Source of the DNA: Chrysochromulina tobinii
Taxonomy: Eukaryota > Haptophyta > Prymnesiales > Chrysochromulinaceae
Assembly: GCA_001275005.1 (NCBI GenBank)
Contig: JWZX01002464.1
Location: 1-15,554 of the forward strand
Reading direction: 5' to 3'
Length of the DNA: 15,554 nt
Under the pieces are notes generated by a model. It was given only the letters and a program-made list of their open reading frames with translations, was not told where the DNA came from and ran no database searches. A program made the position numbers and the translations under genes. Each line of letters starts with the position of its first letter. Positions within the stretch are counted from its first letter, which is position 1. Below, piece by piece: positions 1 through 7,362 of the stretch.

Positions 1-350
1 GTGGCGCCAGTGCACAGCTCAGTGGAGCATACAAACAGTGAAACCAGTACGTCTTAGTACAACAGCATGTCAACTACTGGCTCTTCAACTAAGACCGAAC
101 CGAGTTCTTGGGAACTGACCGAACGCAGCCTGTTCTCAAGGCAGGAAATAAGCGCCAACGGCGAAGCATCCAACGGGACGGTCGCTCGGTTCTTGCGGAA
201 AAGAGAGGCACGATCGCACGAAGGTCGAAGCTCCAAGCTTGAAACGATAGAGATAGGGTGTGTGTTGTGTCTGATCATGTCGAACTTTGAACTAACTTGA
301 ACGTGAACAAAGCTGTGAATTAAACCGCGGGGCACTCTCCGTCAGCGATT
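1..350 (+). promoter_or_regulatory. Upstream region / probable 5' leader of the VPS9 gene, with a small ORF
   Basis: No recognisable gene lies here. Base composition is visibly less GC-rich than in the coding regions, and the last 100 bases before the ATG at 351 are AT-rich, as expected for a promoter or leader. An ATG at 67, with A at -3, opens a 77-codon frame ending at 300. It is Ser/Thr/Glu-rich, resembles no family I know, and could be an upstream ORF if transcription starts before 67, or chance. No TATA box stands out. Confidence 0.35.
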
Positions 351-2290
351 ATGAGCACTACATCGGCGACGCCGCCGGCGACCGCGGCAGCGGCCGCCGA
401 CATGTCGTCGAAGCTCGATCTGCTGCGCCGCGCGTATAGAGTGCTCAAGCACGACTTCGACGAGAGCGAGCGTGCCCTTGCTGCTGAGCGTGCCGCTCGC
501 GCATCAGCGGTCGGCCAGTTAACAGGGCTCCTCCAGCGCGCAGAGGCCGCGGAGCGCGAGGCGCGCGAGCTCAAAGCTTCGGTGCACACGCGTGCAGCTT
601 CTGCGCATAGCTCGCTCCAAAGGCACCAACGCACGTTTGCAGAGCCTGCCATCGAGTCGGGTGGCAGCAGCGCTGGTGGTGGCGGTAGCTACCAGCGAGG
701 AATGGAGTGGGCGGACCGTATCCTGTCGCACGCCACACTCTTCTCATCGGCGTTCTCAACATCTCTCGACTCGCACGGCGGGCTTGCCGTGCCTCTCGCC
801 GTCCAGCAACGTCTCGAGCAGCAGGAGCAGCTGCTCTCAGCGCACGCCGACCTCGTTCAGAGCCTTGCCCTCGAGGTACGTGAGATGGAGGCAGTCATGG
901 TCAACTCCGACGTGCGCGCACGCCAGGAGCTGGCGAGCGCTCGAGCAGCAGTAGCCGATCGCGAGCACGGATTAGCCGAAGAGTCGCACCACGCTGCCAT
1001 CGAAGCTGCATTGCGACGAGCTGCTGATCTCCATGCCGGAGAGGTTCTGAAGGCGCAGCAAGAAGGGCAGCAGGCGGCGGCAGCAGCAACGCAGCACGTG
1101 GCGGCCGTGCGAGCTGCAGCAGCGGCGGAGGTGGATCAATACCGGTCGGCCGCGGCTGCGGCGCAGGCGCATGCAAGCTATCTCTCCCAACACATCAAGA
1201 CGCTTGAGGTGGAGCTCCGCGCCTGCCGCATCGCGCTCAACGGGCAGCTACCGCCGTGCGACGTTGCAGATGGTCAACCAGCTCGTGACAGCGAGCGTCG
1301 AGATGGCTCTCTCCATTTCAGCCCGCTGCTCCCGCCTCCCATATTTGATGACGTGCAGGATAACGCTTTCGCCGTCACTAGCCTGCCGGCATTCTTGCCT
1401 ATGGAAGCGTCACCCACCGACATCCAGCCATCAACGGCATCACTGACAGTAGCAACGGCGAGCAGCGACGGGGCCGCTGCATCTCGTGCTGGCGAGCGTA
1501 TACGCGCACTTGCGGCACCGCCTCCGCCAAGACGCCAGTGTCATTCGGGTGGTCTGGAGCCAGATACTCGTACGCCGCGCGAGGTAGACGCGTCATACAT
1601 CTTGCTCCTCTCGGAGCTCGCCGCTCCGCACGCAGCCGCCGTGGCCACAAAAGCCGCAACCTTCGCCTCGTCCTTTGTTCACACACACCACCTCCTGCTT
1701 CAGCGGATGCTTCGTCGCACCCTGACGCGGTGTCAGTTCGGGCTGCTCTGGCCGCCCTCATGGCGCTCGCGCGCCGCCTGAAGGTAACAACGCGTGCATT
1801 CGGCGGGGCATCCATTAGGACAGGTGCCGAGCGCTACCTTCTTGGGTTACTTCATGCCAAGGTGTTGGGCGCTGGCTCCGACAATGTCGAAGACAAGGTC
1901 CTGCAAGCGCAGCTCGGGACGCTGTCCTTCATGCGCGCGTCCCATATAGGCGTCGCAGACACACTGACCGAGAGCAGCAAGTACGCAGAAGCGAAAGCAT
2001 GCCTCCGCCGCATGAGCGCGTTCTCATACCCGGACGATAAAATGGCCCTCATCTCCGCTTGCCACAGCCATTTGTGCGCGCTGTTGGACCCGCACGACCC
2101 CGCTTTCGTCAAGCTGCTTGCACTATGCATGTGTAAGAGCCGGCCGCCACAATTGCATTCTCAGCTCGAATTCGCATTGCGCTTCACAAACCCCGAGCGC
2201 TTGTGGAACGCCGAGCTGGGAATCCCTCTGGCTGTGGCTCGAGCAGCGCTTCAATGGCTGCAGATTCAGGATGCCAGGGCATATGCCTAA
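351..2290 (+). CDS. Coiled-coil protein with C-terminal VPS9 (Rab5-GEF-like) domain; frame break near 1680
   Basis: The VPS9 domain is the nucleotide-exchange fold for Rab5-type GTPases on early endosomes. The ATG at 351 opens a frame running to 1781, rich in Ala/Glu/Gln/Arg heptads (coiled coil, about residues 20-80 and 150-290), then a Ser/Pro-rich linker. The C-terminal domain is in a different frame (codon phase of 2290, ending TAA) and has no ATG of its own before 1760, so it belongs to the same gene. It matches the Rabex-5 helical core: SYPDDKMALISACHSHL resembles the 'P.dKl..i..c...i' helix, and RPPQLHSQLEFALRFTNPERL (2138-2200) resembles the 'PPrLqSniqyitRF.NPsRL' helix. Helix-like sequence before the break (1594-1676) looks like the bundle preceding VPS9, so both frames appear coding. 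The shift falls at (CA)4, 1680-1687: one CA unit fewer would make the frame continuous (about 645 residues). A short unseen intron is the alternative. Several catalytic contacts look absent (see findings). Confidence 0.68.
1680..1687 (+). repeat. (CA)4 run at the reading-frame switch of the VPS9 gene
   Basis: This short dinucleotide run lies where coding potential moves from one frame to another. Removing one CA unit joins the upstream helix (ending FVHT) to the downstream PPPASADASSHPDAVS linker in one frame. It could be a real allele, a dinucleotide indel error in the assembly, or a coincidence beside an intron. Confidence 0.45.
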
Positions 2291-2798
2291 GAGTGCTGTA
2301 CAGGTGCACGATTGCTGCTATGGAAATGAGGAGCCAGCGTCACTACCTAGCTAGCTACTGCCCCTGCACACACAACGCTTCAGATTCGGTTGGCGGTTCC
2401 ATTTCTACGCGCTGTGTGGGTGCTTGACGAACGCCTCGACGCACGACGGTGAAATTGTCAGATACACGTACATTGTGTGCACAGAGATCGAGATCCGACT
2501 GCTACACCCGGGCCGCGCACGTGCTGCAACAAGAACTCACACATGGCTCAGCCTCAGGCCGGGCGAGTCGCCGGGCGAGGCCGAGGGCCCTCCGCGGCGG
2601 CGTCCGGGGTGCGCTAAGTATGCTGTGAAACCACGGACCTAAAATGTATCGGCGTCGCGTTGCAAAACCGAGACCTCCCCTCGCCGAAACTTGGTACAAA
2701 AATTGCCCAATTCACACCCGGACCGGTGTGAGCGCGCGAAATGCCGCGGACACTCGACTCGGACGTCGGCAGGTCCGCACGGGGGGAGCGCTGCGAAG
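2291..2798 (+). promoter_or_regulatory. Intergenic: 3' end of VPS9 gene and promoter/leader of the Orai-like gene
   Basis: No gene is supported here; short open frames in it have no family resemblance and mixed composition. Two structures stand out. A 10-bp direct repeat, gccgggcgag, occurs at 2558-2567 and 2570-2579. Two adjacent hyphenated palindromes lie at 2701-2731: aattg/caatt with a 2-nt spacer, then tcacacc/ggtgtga with a 6-nt spacer, about 70-100 nt before the ATG at 2799. They could be factor-binding sites or leader hairpins. No polyadenylation signal is recognisable. Confidence 0.4.
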
Positions 2799-3461
2799 AT
2801 GCTGTCCGCCCGCAAGCTCCATCTAATTGCCGGCCTTAAAGTGTACGGTCTCGACCTGCGCAAGGCAGAGCTCGATTTCTACATGATGCGGTACGCGGCG
2901 GTCACGGGTATCTCCTCGCTCATCACAGGCATGTGTCTAGTTTCTCTCATCAAGATCAAGGTCCCGGAGTACATGCGGCCCGATGAGGAATGGTTCGTGT
3001 GGCAAGTCTTCAGCTTTTATTGCTGCGCTGCCGCGACCATGTGTTCAGCGCTCTTCAACGTGGTCATCACCGGCTTTCTGGTCGTGAATGCACAGGGCAT
3101 GGCATTGCGCGGTGGTTCAAACTCTTTGGTCATGTCCGTCGAAATCCTCGGTGACCATTGGTTCCTCGTCAAGACGGTGCTCATCGCGGAAGTTGCGCTG
3201 CTCGCCTGCTCAGCATCGCTCATTTTGTGGATGAAGCTCGATGAGAGTGAATGGGCACCTTCACCTGCGATCATCATAACGGGCGTGATATTTGGCGTGA
3301 TGGCGATGGGTTACCAGCGGGTGACGCAGCTGGCCCATGAGATGCACATCCCCTCGGGGTCCATCGTCCAAGGCGATCTCTCGGTCCAGACCCAGGGCGA
3401 CCACGGCAAGGTCGACATGCTTGGCGAGCGAGAGGATGCGCCGCCGCCGCGCGGACGATAG
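2799..3461 (+). CDS. Orai-like (CRAC-type) four-helix cation channel, 220 aa
   Basis: Orai proteins form hexameric plasma-membrane calcium channels whose pore is lined by TM1. The ATG at 2799 has A at -3; the same frame extends upstream only through non-ATG codons with leader-like sequence. Four hydrophobic segments fit Orai spacing: TM1 about 35-53, TM2 67-96, TM3 121-146, TM4 156-174. TM1 aligns without gaps to human Orai1, with G44 at Gly98 and V48 at Val102. TM2 keeps the LF....I....N pattern (L85, F86, I90, N98). TM3 has VLIAEVALL (128-135), matching LFLAEVVLL with E131 at Glu190. The filter glutamate (Glu106) position is K52, His134 is A84, Arg91 is G37, and TM4 Pro245 is T161. The C-tail is hydrophilic, without a clear STIM-binding coiled coil. 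The assignment rests on pattern memory, and a divergent unrelated four-helix protein remains possible. The gene converges on the kinesin gene 135 bp downstream. Confidence 0.62.
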   Translation: MLSARKLHLIAGLKVYGLDLRKAELDFYMMRYAAVTGISSLITGMCLVSLIKIKVPEYMRPDEEWFVWQVFSFYCCAAATMCSALFNVVITGFLVVNAQGMALRGGSNSLVMSVEILGDHWFLVKTVLIAEVALLACSASLILWMKLDESEWAPSPAIIITGVIFGVMAMGYQRVTQLAHEMHIPSGSIVQGDLSVQTQGDHGKVDMLGEREDAPPPRGR

Positions 3462-3596
3462 CGGTAGCACAGACGGGTCCGGCAGCGGCACTGCGCGAGC
3501 GTGCCCAGACCGGGCGGGGTCCGTGCCCGCCTGACTCAGCTGACAAAATATATACGGATATCTATAGGAAGTATACACCGTGTTTGACATTGAATT
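3462..3596. other. Convergent 3' junction between Orai-like and kinesin genes
   Basis: These 135 bp lie between two stop codons facing each other. The first 80 are GC-rich; the stretch 3543-3596 is AT-rich with TATA/ATAT runs and probably carries 3' end signals for one or both transcripts. No canonical AATAAA is present. Confidence 0.4.
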
Positions 3597-6398
3597 TTAC
3601 GTCCTCGGCGTCGGCTTGCGGTTGACCTCGCGCGCGTCCATCCGCTCGCGTAGCTTCTGATTGTACCTCTGCGCGCGACTCTCTTTGGTGGTCGGCGTGA
3701 GTTGCGCATTCGGCTCCGAGTTCTGCAGGATGACGATGGCATTATCGGCGAGATTCAGGTCGGATTCGAAGGCCTCCATGTGCAGCGACTTACCACGGTG
3801 CAGATTGCGCCGGGGCTCGACGGTCGTTGTCGAAGACACCCCTGAAGGCTCTTCTGGACGGTAGTTCGCAGGCCGCTCTATCAAAGGCGCTGCCGCCACG
3901 AGCACGGCGGGAGCCTTGAAGCCGTCGCCAAACTTGGCGCGCCATCCTATCACGTTGGCCACCTTCCGGCCGGCGGCCTTGAGCCGACGACGGCCCTCCG
4001 CCTCGAGGGACTCATCCTCACCCTCTGGGCGAGGAGAGGGGATCTGAAGCCGGAGGAACTCCACCCATTCGCTCGGCGCGACGCCATGCTCGTTCGCGAG
4101 ATCGAACAGATTGTCGATGAAGATGTTGTGCACCTCATACCCCCGTGAGGCGAGAGCGAGCTTGCGCGACGTCGCCGCGTCGTTGAAGCGCACGTATTTC
4201 CTCTCTTCCTCTGTCAACCCGTCGTCGTACTCAAAGGCGCCGCCGCCGCCGCCCCGCACGCTCCCTCGGCCCCGAACACTCACTCGGCGCGGGGTACCGG
4301 TACGAGCAGTCGCGCCCGTGCCGTCGCCGTGCAAGATCTGGCCGCGCTTGATCACGTGGCTGCCGCGCGCGCGCGCCTTCGCCACCGTGGCGGACGCATT
4401 GGCGATGGCCGCCTTGAGCCTCTCGGGGTCCCCCGCGGACATGGCTGCCTTGAGCTCCGCCTCGGCCTTCGAGATCATATCCTCGCGCCACTCGTCAAAG
4501 TCATCGTCGGCCGTTCGCGGGATCGAAACCCCCGCAGGCATGGGGCGCCCCGTCCGCAAGGCATGCACGGCCCGCTGCAGCTCCTCATTGCGCGCCATCA
4601 GCTCGCGATTCTCACGCTCCTTGGCGGCGATCACGGACTCGGCGTCGCAGAGCCGCTCCTTCTCCTCTTGGTACGCCGCCCGCAACCGCAGGAAGGCGGA
4701 CTCGCTCTGGACCTTGAGGACGCGATGAAGGATCTTGTGGTGCAAGAGGCTCATGTTCTTGTGCTTGAGCATCGCTACCTCTCCCCGCAGCGCGAGGATC
4801 TCCGCCGCAGAGGCGCTCGCATCGCCGGCATTGGACGTCTTCATCAACTCCGCCGCATCCGCCCGAGCGCGTTCAAGCCGTTCAAACTCCTCCGCCTCGC
4901 GCCGCGCGAGCTGCGCATGCAGATCACGCACCATCAGCTGCGAGGTCTCGAGCTGCACGTTGAGCTCATCAATCTCCTTGACGAGCTTATCCGTGTCCTT
5001 GACGGTGATCGTGTTATCCTTGACGACCGTCTTGACAGCCTTGGCCCGCTGTGCGAACCGGAGCGTCTGTTGCAGCACGGGCCATGAATGGCAGTCAGCG
5101 ACACTCGTGGCATCTCCATGAGCAGTCGCAGGGCAATCCAACGGAGGCACTCAGAGGGTAATCAGAGGGTAATCAGAGGGTAATCAGAGGGTAATCAGAG
5201 GGTAATCAGATGGCACTCAGATGGCACTCAGATGGCACTCAGAGGGCACTAAGAGGGTAATCAAAGTGTACTCAAAGTGTACTCAAATGGTAATCAGAGG
5301 GCAATCAGAGGGCACTCAGAGGGCACTCAGTGTCACCTGAATCGTCTCTTCGACGTTTTGGCTTTCGATGCGCAACGTCACGATGATCGACGTCTTCGAG
5401 TTGCCACCGAGGGAATCCTGCAGCAGCCGCGTGAGCTTCGAGTCGCGATACGGCACGTGCGACTTGCTCCCACCCGGCCGCGAGGCTTCTGAGAGCTTCT
5501 CAATCACGGAGCCGAGGGCGTAGAGAGACGTGTTGATGTTCTTCGCCTCGAGAACGCGAAGCGGGTTGTTGGAGGCGCCCTCGACGGCGTACGACTTCTT
5601 ACTGGATTCCATACCGGCGAGGTCGACGAGGTTGAGCTTGCCAGCCTTCTCGCCGCCGAAAGCGAGGATCTCCTTGACGTAGATCGTGAAGATGGCATGA
5701 CCGCGGCTTGAGCGCGCGTTCATCTTCATCGCGGCCACGACGCGCCGTGCGTTCCCGCGCGCGAGCGCCGCCATCACCTCGCGGCTTGAGGTGACCATCT
5801 CATACGAGAGGCCCTCCACCTGCAGGCCCGAACCCGGCTTCTCGCGCATCGCCAGGTTCGTCTTCGATCCGAGAAGGTCGTTGAGCGTGTTGTTGTACAC
5901 CTCGAGGTACGAGCACTGCACGATGAAGGACGACTCTTGTTCGCCGTGTTTGAGCCCGTCGAAGATGTGGTCCGACGCGCGCGGCACGATGCCCATCAGA
6001 TTCGGGTCGCAGTTGATAAAGTCGGTGAGCACCTCGTCCGGGCCGAACATCGTGTGCGTTTTGCCGCTGCCCGTCTGGCCATAAGCCATGATCGTCGCAT
6101 TGTACCCTTCGAGTACCGACTGAACGCGCGGGTAACCGGCGATGTTGTACAGGTCCTCCTGGAGTTCCGTCTCCTTGAAAATCCAGTCGAGCGAGAACTC
6201 GAGGCACTTGCCGCCACCCGTCGCCACCTGCACATTCTTCTGCTTGCCAAAGCGCGTGGGCACTTCCACTTGACCGCGCGTGTCCGAGGATCCAACCGGC
6301 TTCAGCCGTGCGAAAACACCGATGGCCTCGACCTCACTGCCTGAGCTCAGCGGCCTCAATGCCAGCTGTGTGCCGTCGGCGTCCTCCTCCTCTGGCAT
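3597..6398 (-). CDS. Kinesin with N-terminal motor domain (two exons: 6398-5337, 5066-3597)
   Basis: This is a microtubule motor ATPase. The motor holds every landmark: VFARLKPV near the start, P-loop GQTGSGKT (residues 107-114 from the chosen ATG), switch I NARSSRGH (227-234), switch II DLAGME (259-264), EAKNINTSLYALG and YRDSKLTRLLQDSLGGNSKT. The neck TLRFAQRAKAVK begins exon 2. Splicing CAG|GTGACA (donor, exon end 5337) to AACAG|ACG (acceptor, exon start 5066) joins ETIQ to TLRFA in phase, which is the family's expected sequence. The product is about 843 aa from the ATG at 6398; the frame continues 32 codons further but only to a TTG, so a 5' exon is possible. The tail has coiled coil (about residues 370-510), a Gly/Arg-rich linker and an unrecognised compact segment near 4050-4220. 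The neck resembles kinesin-1, but the class is unsure. It diverges from RAB28 over 250 bp. Confidence 0.95.
5067..5336 (-). other. Phase-0 intron of the kinesin gene (270 nt)
   Basis: GT-AG boundaries on the minus strand: donor GTGACA directly after codon CAG, acceptor CAACAG before ACG. The join recreates the conserved end of the motor domain, which strongly supports it. The length is divisible by three, but the unspliced frame hits a stop at 5316. A ctgac branch-point-like motif lies about 35 nt upstream of the acceptor. Most of the rest is tandem repeat. Confidence 0.9.
5142..5328. repeat. 11-bp minisatellite, 16 full units plus a decayed one, inside the kinesin intron
   Basis: Sixteen 11-bp units fill 5153-5328 exactly, with a decayed unit at 5142-5152. 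Plus-strand variants in order: agagggtaatc five times, agatggcactc three times, agagggcacta, agagggtaatc, aaagtgtactc twice, aaatggtaatc, agagggcaatc, agagggcactc twice. Identical variants are clustered, which indicates local duplication. Units are directly abutting, so this is not a CRISPR array. Confidence 0.95.
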
Positions 6399-6648
6399 TC
6401 CGGGCTCCTCCTCTGCACCCGCGTGGGAGTGGCGGAAGAGGCCTGCAATACCGTAGCACAGTGCCAAATGGACTGCGTTGGAGTTTTTGCCCAAACCAAG
6501 CGGAGATTCCGCAAGTCCATGGGTTGGGGCATTTGCTGATCACAGGGCAACTTCGTCACATTTAATCGCCGACTTTTACATGTTTCAACTAATGTATCTG
6601 CAACATTCACAGCCAATGTTTAGAAATCATTCACAACCGAAGTTTTAT
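6399..6648. promoter_or_regulatory. Divergent promoter between kinesin and RAB28
   Basis: About 250 bp separate the two start codons. The RAB28-proximal half (6555-6648) is strikingly AT-rich for this genome and carries CCAAT at 6613-6617 and a near-identical 10-bp repeat, attcacagcc (6605-6614) and attcacaacc (6629-6638). A ggcaac half-site at 6546-6551 resembles half of a ciliary RFX X-box, but no partner half lies at the right spacing. The kinesin-proximal half is open in the kinesin frame back to a TTG at 6494 and may be 5' leader. Confidence 0.5.
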
Positions 6649-7362
6649 ATGGCCGGCGTCGGCAAGTCGCATGCCGAGGACTCGGATGACGAGCCCGAGA
6701 GCTTGCAGTACAAGGTAATCATCCTCGGCGACGGCGCCTGTGGCAAGACGTCGATCGCCATGAGGTTCACCGGGGACACATTTGCGCAGCAGTATAAGCA
6801 GACGATTGGCTGCGATTTCTTCATGAAGCGGCTTCTGCTCCCAGGCAATCTCAACGTTGCGCTTCAGATCTGGGACATCGGCGGCCAGACGATTGGCGGC
6901 AAGATGATCGGCAACTACATCTTTGGCGCGCAGGCGGTGCTGTTGGTCTACGACATCACCAACTACCAGAGCTTCCAGGACCTCGAGGACTGGTACAGCC
7001 TAGTCGCGCGCACCTTCAAGGGGCAGCCCATGCCGCGAATCACGCTCGTAGGCAATAAGACTGACCTCGCGCACCTGCGAGCTGTCAAGGTGGACAAACA
7101 CAATCAGTTCGCCGACGAGAACGAAATGTTCTCGTGCTTCATGTCGGCGAAGACGGGTGACAACGTGTCGCAGTGTTTCCACCGCATCGCCGCCGATCTG
7201 GCCGGCGTCGTGCTCACAAAGCCCGAGATCGAGGTCGCATCCAAGGTCGTGCGCGCCGAGGTGGTGAACCACCAACAGCACGACCCTGACACGCCGATGC
7301 CAAGGCTGCTGAAGCAGGCCGATGCTGGGAAACCGGGAAGTGGGGGCTGCGTCGTGCAATGA
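6649..7362 (+). CDS. RAB28: RAB28 small GTPase
   Basis: This is a divergent Rab-family GTPase linked in animals to cilia, BBSome/IFT traffic and photoreceptor membrane shedding, and in trypanosomes to endosomal sorting. The 237-aa protein starts at the ATG at 6649 (upstream sequence in frame is AT-rich leader without similarity). Landmarks: P-loop GDGACGKT (27-34), effector region YKQTIGCDFF (49-58), the RAB28-specific G3 box WDIGGQTIGGKM (75-86) instead of the usual WDTAGQ, VYDITNYQSF, G4 NKTD (136-139), G5 SAK (166-168) and C-terminal CVVQ, a CaaX box as in human RAB28 (CAVQ) that predicts farnesylation rather than Rab-type geranylgeranylation. The C-terminal linker (about 205-230) is slightly longer than in humans. 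The identity is secure. No intron was seen. Confidence 0.97.
   Translation: MAGVGKSHAEDSDDEPESLQYKVIILGDGACGKTSIAMRFTGDTFAQQYKQTIGCDFFMKRLLLPGNLNVALQIWDIGGQTIGGKMIGNYIFGAQAVLLVYDITNYQSFQDLEDWYSLVARTFKGQPMPRITLVGNKTDLAHLRAVKVDKHNQFADENEMFSCFMSAKTGDNVSQCFHRIAADLAGVVLTKPEIEVASKVVRAEVVNHQQHDPDTPMPRLLKQADAGKPGSGGCVVQ

Noticed and set aside
1538-2290. VPS9 segment as an independent gene
   Set aside because: Its first codon in that frame is GTG, with no ATG before 1760, which lies inside the helical bundle; continuity with the upstream coiled-coil frame is more likely.
2691-2798. N-terminal extension of the Orai-like protein from a TTG at 2691
   Set aside because: It is a non-ATG start, the stretch is polar without family similarity, and it contains palindromes fitting a leader or promoter.
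4111-5121. Long plus-strand open frames opposite the kinesin exon 2
   Set aside because: They are Ser/Arg- or His/Leu-rich shadows of a real coiled-coil coding sequence, with no family resemblance.
5142-5328. Tandem repeat as a CRISPR array or telomere-like sequence
   Set aside because: Units abut with no spacers, are 11 bp long and lie in an intron; they do not match any telomere repeat I know.
6546-6551. ggcaac as an RFX X-box controlling kinesin and RAB28
   Set aside because: Only one half-site is present; the partner half is not found within 0-3 nt.
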